From: Drouetiella sp036703255
Lineage (GTDB): Bacteria; Cyanobacteriota; Cyanobacteriia; Elainellales; Elainellaceae
Direction: 5' to 3'
DNA: 64,000 nt
NCBI GenBank assembly: GCA_036703255.1
Contig: DATNPL010000081.1
Coordinates: 1 to 64,000 of the forward strand
Made by a program: the position numbers and the translations under genes. Under the pieces are notes generated by a model that did not search any database, was not told the DNA's origin, and saw nothing but the letters and a program-made list of their open reading frames with translations. Of the stretch, positions 25,840 to 34,102 are shown one piece after another. Positions within the stretch are counted from its first letter, which is position 1. Each line of letters starts with the position of its first letter.

Positions 25840-27237
25840 TTACGCCTGAGGGCGTTGGATCGCTTCGCTGGCTTCAACACCGAAACCATCGGCGACGGCT
25901 GGACTTTCTGCCTCGCCTGATTCTTCCAGATCTTCTTCTAGGTCTTCCTCCTGCGGTAGCTCAGGAGTTTCATCTTTTTCTAAGGCATCCAATTCCTCCA
26001 TTTCTTCTTCTAGATCTTCTTCTAATTCCTCCTCTTCCCACTCAGATTCACGATACTGGCGACGCTCTTCAGCTAAAGCCTCGATTTTGCGATCTTCAGC
26101 TTCATAGTCGTATTTTGCGGAATCTTTGATGTCAATTTTCCAACCTGTTAGACGAGCGGCCAATCGCACATTCTGGCCTTCCTTGCCGATCGCCAAGCTG
26201 AGCTGATCATCCGGAACCAGCACATGGGCTTGGCGATCGTCTGGGTTAACCAGCCGCACCTCTTCTACGCGTGCCGGACTCAGCGCGTTGGCAATATAGG
26301 TGGCAGGGTCGGGCGACCAGCGAATCACATCGATCTTCTCGCCGCGTAGCTCATTCACCACGACCTGAATCCGCGATCCGCGTGCGCCGATGCAGGCTCC
26401 AACCGGATCGACATCCCGCTCTAGCGTATCCACAGCAATTTTAGTCCGAGGCCCTACTGAACGAGAGGGAGGGTTGGCTTCGCGGGCAACTGCCACAATC
26501 CGAACGATTTCTTCCTCAATTTCTGGAACTTCGGTAGCAAACAAATCCACCACCAGTCCAGCATCTGCTCTGGAAACCAGAAGCTGTGGGCCACGATGGG
26601 AGCCTTCTAGCACCTTTTTGAGGAAGATGCGGAAGGTGGCATTTGCCCGATAGTTGTCGTTGGGCAATTGGTCACGCTTCAGCAGTTCGGCTTCCACTTC
26701 TGGTTGCCCAAAACCGCTCGTTACAGCCATAATCACAGACTGCCGCTCAAACCGCAGCACTCTAGCTTGCAGAATGGTGCCTTCTAACTCTTGAAATTCT
26801 TCTTGAACCAGCTTGCGCTGCTGATCACGCAGCTTCTGTGCCAACACCTGCTTGGTTTGAATGGCGGCCATCCGACCAAATTCACCCTGTTCAGGCGTGA
26901 CATCTAACACCACCGTATCGCCTAGCTGAGCCTCGGCTGCGACTTCTTGCACTTCATCTAAAGCAATTTGATGGTCGGCGTTAGAAACCGCTTCGACAAT
27001 CGTTTTGGTCGCCAAGACTCGGAAGCCTTCATCTTCAATATCCAGCTCGACTTCAAAGTTGTTGAAATACTCTTCGTCAAAAATAGAGCTGTCTGGACGG
27101 TGGGTGCGACGATAGCGTTCATAGCCTTTGAGCAAGGCTTCTCGCAGGGCAGCCTGAACGGCATGTTTGGGCAAGTTACGATCGCGGCTGATGCCGTCGA
27201 TCATGTCTTGTAGCCCTGGTAGAGTGACCATTGACAT
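25840..27237 (-). CDS. nusA: Transcription termination/antitermination factor NusA
   Basis: This 465-residue protein binds RNA polymerase and nascent RNA to modulate pausing, termination and antitermination. The N-terminal polymerase-binding domain begins LPGLQDMIDGISRDRNLPK, the S1 domain contains LEGTILQARVLRFERQSVI, and the two KH domains include VGACIGARGSRIQVVVNEL and LVPDDQLSLAIGKEGQNVRL. In place of E. coli-type acidic repeats it ends with about 75 residues dominated by Glu, as in other cyanobacterial NusA. Start may be 27237 or the Met two codons later. It lies between rimP and ylxR. Confidence 0.97.
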   Translation of the reverse strand: MSMVTLPGLQDMIDGISRDRNLPKHAVQAALREALLKGYERYRRTHRPDSSIFDEEYFNNFEVELDIEDEGFRVLATKTIVEAVSNADHQIALDEVQEVAAEAQLGDTVVLDVTPEQGEFGRMAAIQTKQVLAQKLRDQQRKLVQEEFQELEGTILQARVLRFERQSVIMAVTSGFGQPEVEAELLKRDQLPNDNYRANATFRIFLKKVLEGSHRGPQLLVSRADAGLVVDLFATEVPEIEEEIVRIVAVAREANPPSRSVGPRTKIAVDTLERDVDPVGACIGARGSRIQVVVNELRGEKIDVIRWSPDPATYIANALSPARVEEVRLVNPDDRQAHVLVPDDQLSLAIGKEGQNVRLAARLTGWKIDIKDSAKYDYEAEDRKIEALAEERRQYRESEWEEEELEEDLEEEMEELDALEKDETPELPQEEDLEEDLEESGEAESPAVADGFGVEASEAIQRPQA

Positions 27238-27314
27238 AGGATGAACCTCGTTACGAGTTTTAGATTATTAAGTTCTGATCAGTAGAGTTTTGGAGCAGGC
27301 GCAGCGATCGCAAA

Positions 27315-27776
27315 TTACGATCGATCAACCAATTGCACTTTACTCACGAGGTGACGGGGAATGGCGATCCCCCGACCTTTTTGGTTAAGAAAAACCGTTG
27401 TATCATCCCGTCCCACTAAGTTACCTGTCCAGGATACATGCCCCTCATAGGATTCATCAGCCGTGACCACAACAGGAAATCCTTTAAAGGAGATAAATTC
27501 TCGATCGGTTTCTAGCGATCGAGAAATCCCTGGGCTAGAGACTTCCAGAACGTAAGGTTCGGGAATGAGATTGACGGCATCTAAAGCAGCCTCTAAAGCA
27601 TGACTCATGCGTTCACAGTCGCTGAGGCTCGTGTCGTCTTGCCGATTGCGAATATCGACCCGGAGCACAGGCGGACTTTGATTGGTCTGAAACACAGCCC
27701 CTACCACATCAAGTTCGAGCGTTGCCGCAACTGGAGTGGCTAAGTCGATAACCTTGGGAATTAAGGGATGAGTCAT
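27315..27776 (-). CDS. rimP: Ribosome maturation factor RimP
   Basis: This 153-residue protein is needed for 30S subunit maturation. It contains the family blocks LRVDIRNR-x-DDTSLSDCERMS and YVLEVSSPGISRSLETDREF, the latter being the most conserved RimP motif. It is the first gene of the rimP-nusA-ylxR-infB operon, 77 bp ahead of nusA. Length is typical. Confidence 0.96.
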   Translation of the reverse strand: MTHPLIPKVIDLATPVAATLELDVVGAVFQTNQSPPVLRVDIRNRQDDTSLSDCERMSHALEAALDAVNLIPEPYVLEVSSPGISRSLETDREFISFKGFPVVVTADESYEGHVSWTGNLVGRDDTTVFLNQKGRGIAIPRHLVSKVQLVDRS

Positions 27777-27871
27777 GGTCAGATGACAAACGATTCAGTT
27801 AAATCTGGAATTGAGCAGGCAGATGCAGTGAGCTTTTGAAGGCTGATTTTGAGATCAAGCGCTCTAAAACT

Positions 27872-27896
27872 AAAAAAAGTGGGCAATGACCCACTT
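27872..27896 (-). terminator. Rho-independent terminator of the 463-residue membrane protein gene
   Basis: On the minus strand AAGTGGG pairs with CCCACTT around a 6-nt loop and is followed by a T-run (TTTTTTTA). It lies about 90 nt past the stop of the upstream minus-strand gene and before rimP, so it separates the two transcription units. Confidence 0.85.
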
Positions 27897-27987
27897 CCAG
27901 ACGGAATGACGTCTCAACAACAAAAAGTAGGGACACGAACCATCCCTGCCCGCTACAAGTCTAGCGCAAGGGTTTTAGATAGCGCCA

Positions 27988-29379
27988 TTAATCTTGTTTA
28001 ACGTAGTTGATCTTAACTTCTTCCAGCAGGGCGATCGCCAAAGACTGAATTTCGGTGAGCGCATGATTGCGCTGGACTTCCGTCTGAAAAGCTGCGCCAA
28101 ATTGAACAATCAGCCGTTCGACCAACTTCGCGCCCACTTCGTCTTCTAGCGCTGACTTCAAAGCCCGCTGCGTATTTTTTGTGGCTTCGCTGACGATCTG
28201 CTGCGTCACTCGGCTAGAGATTTCGCTAGCTCCGGGCAAATGTTGCAGCCCAGCATAGAGGGGTGACGTATTCAAAACACGCGTCAAAATATGTTGCATC
28301 AACGCATCCAGTTCGGGTCTAATTTGTGGCAACACTTGATCGACCAAGACCAGCGTGAGATGTTTGGCGATCGCGGCTCCTTCATCAATGCCATTGAGAT
28401 CAATATATTGCCGCCCGCCTTGAATCAGCCAACGGGCGATCGCGCCTTGTCGGAGTAATTCCTGCACCCGATCAATCACTTGCAGCACCACGGCCTCAGT
28501 AATTTCTGTGGCGAAAGCGGACACAACCCCGTGAGCCACGCTGGTATTGAGCGGATTTAAGTTAATGAGATGGGCTTGGTTGAGGCGAGTCACAACTGGA
28601 ATGATCCGTAGCCAGCGCCAAAACGGCAGCAGCAGCAGCAAATCATACCAGCGCCACACCAGCGTATCGAGCCAAGTGGCACGCCAGAGATTCTTCTGAT
28701 CTCTCTTTTTAGGGCGATGGCTGAGGTAGAACGTGCGTGCCAACAGCTCGACGGCAAACAAGGCGACAAACCCTAGATCGATCCGCCAAAACAGATCAAT
28801 CGCTTCCCCATTCTCGCCAATGCCGCGATAGTAGTTGGTGGCCACCAGAGGCGCAATGCGCCGATCGAAAAAGTTGATAGAATCTGTCCAACCGGACTGG
28901 CTGAGATACTCTGCGTTCCAAAAGTTGATGAAAGCCTGCTTAGAAGAGACAACGTCCATCCGATCGCGCATCCGCCGCTTGATGCGCTCTAATGTGCCTG
29001 CCTTCCCAGCCCCCTCAAACGGATTTTCATCAATCATTTCAGCACTCTGCGATCGCAGGCTAGACAGCAGCACCTCGGTTTGAGGAGAGCGTAGCCCCGT
29101 AGAGGCTACCTGATTTTCTAGCGCTTTGATCGTTCTCAGATAGGTTTCGGTTGAGCGGTGCGGCTCAATGCCTTTGAACTCTGCCCCATACCATTGGGTA
29201 AATTGCGGAAACGACCGGAGATACAAATTGCGCCAGGGAATGTAGCTGAGATCAAATAGCACTAAAAGGAGATTAATCAGAGCCGCGATCGCCATGATTC
29301 GCTCAAACCACAAGCTGTTGGGGCGATTTCTCCGAGGCAGAGACTGTGGGTTTCTAGAAGGTTGGGAGAGCATGGGCAA
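27988..29379 (-). CDS. Conserved cyanobacterial membrane protein with channel-like segment
   Basis: I cannot name this 463-residue protein. It has one hydrophobic segment near the N-terminus (IMAIAALINLLLVLFDLSYI), a hydrophilic stretch of about 130 residues, a second segment (LGFVALFAVELLARTFYL) and a third ending in LLLLLPFWRWLRIIPVVTRL. The spaced arginines of the third resemble the S4-S5 region of voltage-gated-like ion channels. The remaining 190 residues are helical and soluble, with repeated VxEATKNTQxALKSALEDEV-like segments. No selectivity filter is seen, so channel function is only a hint. It is divergent from the hydrolase gene and ends at a clear terminator. Confidence 0.78.
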   Translation of the reverse strand: MPMLSQPSRNPQSLPRRNRPNSLWFERIMAIAALINLLLVLFDLSYIPWRNLYLRSFPQFTQWYGAEFKGIEPHRSTETYLRTIKALENQVASTGLRSPQTEVLLSSLRSQSAEMIDENPFEGAGKAGTLERIKRRMRDRMDVVSSKQAFINFWNAEYLSQSGWTDSINFFDRRIAPLVATNYYRGIGENGEAIDLFWRIDLGFVALFAVELLARTFYLSHRPKKRDQKNLWRATWLDTLVWRWYDLLLLLPFWRWLRIIPVVTRLNQAHLINLNPLNTSVAHGVVSAFATEITEAVVLQVIDRVQELLRQGAIARWLIQGGRQYIDLNGIDEGAAIAKHLTLVLVDQVLPQIRPELDALMQHILTRVLNTSPLYAGLQHLPGASEISSRVTQQIVSEATKNTQRALKSALEDEVGAKLVERLIVQFGAAFQTEVQRNHALTEIQSLAIALLEEVKINYVKQD

Positions 29380-29482
29380 GGAGAAGGTAGAGCGATGAAC
29401 AAACAGCCCAAAACACTAGCCTAATCGGTTTGCGCTACGATGATTGCTAAGTTACTTAGCATTACTTTACAAATTTTGGGCT

Positions 29483-30379
29483 ATGCAAACGGCGATCGCA
29501 TCCGCAACAGGAGCCTTTTGGCAATGGCGTGGACAGGCCATTTATTACGTTAAAGCAGGAGAATCTCGTGACGATCGCCCACCGCTGCTCTTGGTGCATG
29601 GGTTTGGCGCTTCTACCGATCACTGGAAGAAAAATATTGCAGGATTGAGCCAGGAGTTTCAGGTTTGGGCGATCGATTTGCTAGGGTTTGGTCGCTCTAC
29701 CAAGGCAGATGTTGCATACAGTGGCGATCTCTGGCGCGATCAGCTTCAGGACTTCATTACAGAGGTGATTGGTCAGCCTGTGGTGCTGGCTGGCAATTCC
29801 TTAGGGGGCTATGCCTCGCTCTGTCTGGCAGCGCAGCGGCCACAGTTGGCAAAGGGTTTAATCTTACTCAACTGTGCCGGATCTTTTAGCCCAGCAATGC
29901 CACAGCCAGAGCCAAATCCGGCTCGTAAGGCGGTCTTTGAGGCAGTGCGATCGCTGATTTTGCTGCCGCTGCCTAGCTGGCTACTGTTTCAGTACGTTCG
30001 GCAAAAGTCGATGATTCGCAAAACGCTAGAGCGCGTCTATCTCGATCAGCGGACTGTCACCGACGAGCTGATTGAGGATATTTACCGACCCTCTTGCGAT
30101 CCGGGTGCGCCCACCGTATTTGCGTCTGTCTTTAAGTCTCCTCAAGGCGGTGTTAGTAACGATCGGCTGCTGCAACAAATGGCCTGTCCGCTGCTCATGC
30201 TGTGGGGCGAGGGCGATCCTTGGATAGATGCGCGATCGCGAGGCGCCATGTTTCGGCGATTTTATCCGTCGCTGACAGAGTACTATCTGCAAGCAGGGCA
30301 TTGTCCCCATGACGAGGTGCCTGACCAGGTGAATCCCCTAATTCAAGACTGGGTCTTGTCGCTAAACAGCATCAAATAG
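29483..30379 (+). CDS. Alpha/beta-fold hydrolase
   Basis: This 298-residue protein is an alpha/beta hydrolase with the oxyanion motif LLVHGFGAS, nucleophile Ser106 in AGNSLGGYAS, an acid in LLMLWGEGDPWID, and a final histidine in LQAGHCPHDEVP. The HGFGAS start and PHDExP end are typical of plastid/cyanobacterial hydrolases related to pheophytinase-like proteins; the substrate is unknown. I chose ATG 29483 (MQTAIASATG) over an upstream TTG at 29444 that would read through the likely promoter region. Its last 18 bases overlap the end of the convergent DUF1643 gene. Confidence 0.9.
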   Translation: MQTAIASATGAFWQWRGQAIYYVKAGESRDDRPPLLLVHGFGASTDHWKKNIAGLSQEFQVWAIDLLGFGRSTKADVAYSGDLWRDQLQDFITEVIGQPVVLAGNSLGGYASLCLAAQRPQLAKGLILLNCAGSFSPAMPQPEPNPARKAVFEAVRSLILLPLPSWLLFQYVRQKSMIRKTLERVYLDQRTVTDELIEDIYRPSCDPGAPTVFASVFKSPQGGVSNDRLLQQMACPLLMLWGEGDPWIDARSRGAMFRRFYPSLTEYYLQAGHCPHDEVPDQVNPLIQDWVLSLNSIK

Positions 30380-30880
30380 CATGAGGGGAGAATCGGCTCT
30401 GGCATACAGGGGATGGCGCGGCTGTCCCGATCGATTCACACCCAGGCAGTGAGCTGTGCCTGTTAACTCTCTGCTTATTAATTTTTGGACAATGCGATCG
30501 CGTCCCTTAAGATGACCGCCGTTCCCCCAAGCCACGACCGTACAGTCTGCTGTAGAAACTGCGGCAAGAATATGGCGATCGCACTCCTGACCGATTGGAT
30601 CACGCACCTGGCGCAACTGCGCTGGATGCGTTGCCCGCAAAGCAAATAAGTTGACCACGACCAGCGAACCGTATCCCCAAGTTTGAGCAAACCCAATGCA
30701 GCGGCGGAGGGTAGGATCGTTGCTCTCAGCATCGGCCGTACTGGGATTGAGCATGACAAAAGCCACGCGGGGCTTGTCGTCATCCCAACTGCGCCATAGC
30801 GAATAGCGATAGGTTTTTGTGCGATCGAAAATAGCGCCCTGCTTTGTCTCCTGCTTTGCCTCTTCACACCTGACTTTCAT
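30362..30880 (-). CDS. DUF1643 domain protein
   Basis: This 172-residue protein matches the DUF1643 family by the block RVAFVMLNPSTADAESNDPT followed by TLRRCIGFAQTWGYGSLVVV and NLFALRAT. Family members are widespread in bacteria and phages without a proven activity. The conserved NPS/D motifs and the later VVAWGNGG suggest a nucleotide-binding or nuclease-related fold, but this is inference. The gene is convergent with, and slightly overlaps, the hydrolase gene. Confidence 0.88.
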   Translation of the reverse strand: MKVRCEEAKQETKQGAIFDRTKTYRYSLWRSWDDDKPRVAFVMLNPSTADAESNDPTLRRCIGFAQTWGYGSLVVVNLFALRATHPAQLRQVRDPIGQECDRHILAAVSTADCTVVAWGNGGHLKGRDRIVQKLISRELTGTAHCLGVNRSGQPRHPLYARADSPLMLFDAV

Positions 30881-31042
30881 GTGGATTTGCCCATGCCCTT
30901 TCGCCCCAACTACAATAAAAACAGTGGCATCAAAAATAGCACCGCTCCTGCAAACTTAACTTCTAGTTTCTGGAGTTGGCGTTAGATATGTGTTAATACG
31001 TTGACAGGAATCATTTATTGCAGCCAAAGCTTGCAGCTGACT

Positions 31043-31066
31043 CTCTGAGTCACGTCTCTGAGTCAC
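31043..31066. repeat. Direct repeat in the vipp1 upstream region
   Basis: CTCTGAGTCAC occurs at 31043-31053 and 31056-31066, a 13-bp period, about 130 bp before the vipp1 start. A short hairpin (TGCCGA-AGG-TCGGCA) follows at about 31080-31094. The whole gap 30881-31191 (311 bp) has no open frame, so these are candidate regulatory sites for vipp1. Confidence 0.45.
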
Positions 31067-31191
31067 AGCCAACCTGCATATTGCCGAAGGTCGGCAGATT
31101 AGCTAAATCAGTCTACCTGAACGGGGCAAAGGCTGATTCCTCGAAGTTTCTGGCTACTTACCTTGTACACGCCGAAAGGAAAAACTGAGTC

Positions 31192-31974
31192 ATGGGACTA
31201 TTTGACCGCGTAAGCCGGGTCGTTCGGGCAAACCTCAATTCTGCCGTTAGCGCTGCTGAAGATCCGGAAAAGATTCTTGACCAGGCCATCATCGACATGC
31301 AGGAAGACCTGGTGCAGTTGCGGCAGGCCGTAGCGACCGCGATCGCCAGTCAAAAGCGGATGCAGCAGCAGCACAATCAGGCACAGTCTGAAGCCACAAA
31401 CTGGGAGCAGCGAGCACGTCTGGCGTTGCAAAAAGGTGATGAAACCTTGGCGCGTGAGGCATTAAACCGCAAAAAAGTGCAGGCAGAAACGGCAGGTGCC
31501 CTCAAAGCCCAACTGGATCAGCAAAGCGGCACGGTAGACACGCTCAAACGTAACTTGATCGCCCTGGAAGGCAAAATTTCTGAGGCGAAAACCAAGAAAG
31601 ACATGCTCAAAGCCAGAGCGCAGGCGGCCAAGGCCAGCGAGCAACTGCAAAAAACCGTGGGCAACTTGGGCACCAGCAGCGCTATGTCTGCTTTTGAGCG
31701 GATGGAAGATAAAGTGCTGCAAATGGAAGCGCGTTCTCAGGCAGTCTCTGAACTGGCAGGAGCTGATCTAGAGAGTCAGTTTGCCCAGTTAGAATCTGGC
31801 TCGAATGTTGATGATGAGCTGGCCGCCATGAAATCTCAACTTCTGGGTGGAACATCGAGTCAGGCGCAGCTTCCCGAAGCTCAACAGACTTCTGCCGCAC
31901 CTACCAATGCACCCAAAGATGCAGCCGTTGATGCGGAACTAGAAGCCTTGAAAACTCAGCTCGACCAGCTTTAA
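31192..31974 (+). CDS. vipp1: Vipp1/IM30 (PspA family membrane-remodelling protein)
   Basis: This 260-residue protein belongs to the PspA/IM30 ESCRT-III-like superfamily. It starts with the membrane-binding helix MGLFDRVSRVVRANLNSAVS and continues as one long coiled coil (AEDPEKILDQAIIDMQEDLV onward). The extra C-terminal helix (AAVDAELEALKTQLDQL) joined by a Ser/Thr/Ala/Pro linker distinguishes Vipp1 from PspA. Vipp1 forms rings and rods that shape and protect thylakoid membranes and is essential in most oxygenic phototrophs. A good ribosome-binding site (AGGAAA) precedes the ATG, and a strong terminator follows, so it is a single-gene unit. Confidence 0.95.
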   Translation: MGLFDRVSRVVRANLNSAVSAAEDPEKILDQAIIDMQEDLVQLRQAVATAIASQKRMQQQHNQAQSEATNWEQRARLALQKGDETLAREALNRKKVQAETAGALKAQLDQQSGTVDTLKRNLIALEGKISEAKTKKDMLKARAQAAKASEQLQKTVGNLGTSSAMSAFERMEDKVLQMEARSQAVSELAGADLESQFAQLESGSNVDDELAAMKSQLLGGTSSQAQLPEAQQTSAAPTNAPKDAAVDAELEALKTQLDQL

Positions 31975-32031
31975 GCTTGCTGGTAAGAGCATCTTAGACT
32001 GAAACCCATAGCATCAGAAACAGAGATTAGG

Positions 32032-32062
32032 AAGGGCGGCATAAAGTGCCGCCCTTGTTTTT
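32032..32062 (+). terminator. Rho-independent terminator of vipp1
   Basis: AAGGGCGGCA (32032-32041) pairs with TGCCGCCCTT (32047-32056) around TAAAG, followed by GTTTTTG. It lies about 57 nt after the vipp1 stop. Confidence 0.92.
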
Positions 32063-32281
32063 GAATCACGGTTTGAGCTTGCCAGCCGTGGATTTTCCTA
32101 TGGCATTGCTTAATCTGGCTATAAAATTAGCAGCGCCGAAAATTTTTAACGCAGTTCTTGTTCAAGGGGGAATGCAAAACTGTAAGCTAAGGATAGGGAT
32201 TCTTCATGTTTGGTAACAGTTCTACTGTTTAAGTGACGAATCAGTTACATCTTTAGTCACAAACCGAGTCACAAATTTGGC

Positions 32282-32617
32282 ATGAGTAGCGTTATTACGA
32301 TCCAAGATGCAGAGTTTGGGACAGAGGTGCTAGAAGCCGCCCAACCTGTATTGGTTTATTTTTGGGCTTCCTGGTGTGGGCCTTGTCGGTTGATGTCTCC
32401 TGTTGTAGATTGGGCTGCCTCGCAGTACGGCGATCGCCTCAAAATTGTCAAAATGGAGGTTGATCCTAACCCTGAATCTGTGGCTCAGTATCGGGTAGAG
32501 GGCGTTCCGGCCTTGCGCCTCTTTAACGCTGGCGAACTGCTAGAAGCAACTGAAGGAGCCATTAATAAGCAAAAGCTAGAAGGATTTCTCAACACTCATC
32601 TGCCGCCAACGCCTTAG
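32282..32617 (+). CDS. Thioredoxin
   Basis: This 111-residue protein is a thioredoxin with the active site WASWCGPC (Cys32, Cys35) and the cis-proline segment VEGVPALRLF. Between them the KMEVDPNPE strand-turn is intact, so it should be an active disulfide reductase of the cytoplasm. It begins 307 bp after vipp1 and is followed after 11 nt by an unknown gene, probably in the same transcript. Confidence 0.93.
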   Translation: MSSVITIQDAEFGTEVLEAAQPVLVYFWASWCGPCRLMSPVVDWAASQYGDRLKIVKMEVDPNPESVAQYRVEGVPALRLFNAGELLEATEGAINKQKLEGFLNTHLPPTP

Positions 32618-32628
32618 GCTAAGAAACC

Positions 32629-33126
32629 ATGAGCGAACGGGTTGAAGCCATTAAGCAGGTCTATGGGCAACAGCTCAAAGCGCATTATCTGGCGCAGTAC
32701 AAAGCTTACTGCCAGGAGCAAGAAACAGGCGATCGCTACGATTTAGGTCGAGAAAATCGAGTTGCAGATGAGGCGGCTTCTGACTTGCCTGATGCAGTGT
32801 TGGCTTTGCAGCAGCAAGCGCTAGATCGAGGCGATAGCTACTATGCCAATGTCTATCAATTGCCTGTAGACCAGCAGCTTACCTATGCAGTCCGCATCAC
32901 CACAGATGGCGACGATGGCTGGTTAGCGGTGTTTGATTCGCAAGGGCAGCTTTTGGCGTTTGCCCAGACTTATTTAGAGATTGCGGTTTGGGCTGAGGCT
33001 CAGAATCTGCTGCTCGATCGCCTCGATTTTTTTGAGGAGTCTTTACCCGGATTTGAAGCGGCAAAAGCTCAGACCCTCTGGGGGAAACCGCTCTCGGAGA
33101 TAGACCCGCCAACAGATTCTGAGTAG
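32629..33126 (+). CDS. Unknown soluble protein downstream of thioredoxin
   Basis: I do not recognise this 165-residue protein. It starts with a helical, charged region (VEAIKQVYGQQLKAHYLAQY), then has a strand-rich middle (YYANVYQLPVDQQLTYAVRI and DGWLAVFDSQGQLLAFAQTY) and an acidic C-terminus. There is no signal peptide or membrane segment, and a single Cys. Its tight spacing to the thioredoxin gene suggests it may be functionally linked to or reduced by it, but that is inference only. Confidence 0.8.
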   Translation: MSERVEAIKQVYGQQLKAHYLAQYKAYCQEQETGDRYDLGRENRVADEAASDLPDAVLALQQQALDRGDSYYANVYQLPVDQQLTYAVRITTDGDDGWLAVFDSQGQLLAFAQTYLEIAVWAEAQNLLLDRLDFFEESLPGFEAAKAQTLWGKPLSEIDPPTDSE

Positions 33127-33159
33127 CCGCAATCCTCGGGTTAAAACTTACGCGCTGCC

Positions 33160-34029
33160 CTACTCAAACAGGCTGAGCTGAGTTGGGGGCGGCTCCAGCA
33201 GATTCCAAGGCAGCGGCGGTACGGCAGCTCCTCGTTCTTCCAGAAGTGTCTGCAAGGCACGGGCATTTCTAGGAGAATGTACCTCGATCGGGCAATGCAC
33301 AAAAAAATAGATGTGAATTCCCTGCTGGAGCCACAGACTGATTTGTTTCGTCCATTCCAAGAAATAGCGATGGTTCCAGTCAAGATCAGGATGGCTGATG
33401 TAGCGAATCAGGCTAAAATTTGCGGTCGTAATGGGCTGTAGCGGCACTCGCGGCTTTTTCCGCTCGGAGGCAAGCTGAGGATCATCTGGGCAATCATAAA
33501 TAGGACGAGTATCTAGTAAGACGCGCCCCATGCTCAAGTCAGTTAGCAAGGCATTGAGCTGATGGGCATGAGGCTCCTCAAACCAATCTCGGTGACGAAC
33601 CTCTAGCGCGAACTGAAATTTTTCGTGAGGCAAAGCAGCCAAAAAGGAGTGCAAGTCAGCCCACTGCTCAGGGCTGTAGCTGGGAGGCAGTTGAATAAAG
33701 AAAATGCCTAAGCGATCGCCCAATCCCTGCATTTGTTGCAGAAAGGCGATCGCCTGAGGAATGGCTGGCGTTAGCAACCCCTGATGGGTAATGCTTCGGG
33801 GTAGCTTTAGGCAAAACTTGAAGCTCGCAGGAGTTTCGGCTACCCAGCGTTGAACGGTTGTGGCATCCGGGATGGAATAGAAGGTGGTATTGCCTTCTAC
33901 CGTCGAGAAACGACGGCTATACAAGTGCAAAAAATCTGATGCACGACTTCCGGCTGGGAACAGCGACCCACCCTGCTCTCCTACCCACTCTTTGTATGCC
34001 CAGATAGCGCAGCCCAATCGAAAACTCAT
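33160..34029 (-). CDS. DUF72 family protein
   Basis: This 289-residue protein matches the DUF72 (YecE-like) family: N-terminal RLGCAIWAYKEWVG, then FSTVEGNTTFYSIP, SFKFCLKLPRSITHQGLL, and FALEVRHRDWF. These proteins adopt a TIM-barrel fold related to sugar-phosphate isomerases and endonuclease IV-like enzymes, but activity is unproven. The family HxD/E-type residues (EVRHRDW) are kept. It is a single gene convergent with the 165-residue unknown gene. Confidence 0.9.
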   Translation of the reverse strand: MSFRLGCAIWAYKEWVGEQGGSLFPAGSRASDFLHLYSRRFSTVEGNTTFYSIPDATTVQRWVAETPASFKFCLKLPRSITHQGLLTPAIPQAIAFLQQMQGLGDRLGIFFIQLPPSYSPEQWADLHSFLAALPHEKFQFALEVRHRDWFEEPHAHQLNALLTDLSMGRVLLDTRPIYDCPDDPQLASERKKPRVPLQPITTANFSLIRYISHPDLDWNHRYFLEWTKQISLWLQQGIHIYFFVHCPIEVHSPRNARALQTLLEERGAAVPPLPWNLLEPPPTQLSLFE

Positions 34030-34102
34030 GGTTCGATCGTATCGCTTTTATGGCTGTCGCTACAGGTGTATAAAATCAGCAATGCCAAAAAAAGCAGTCA
34101 AA

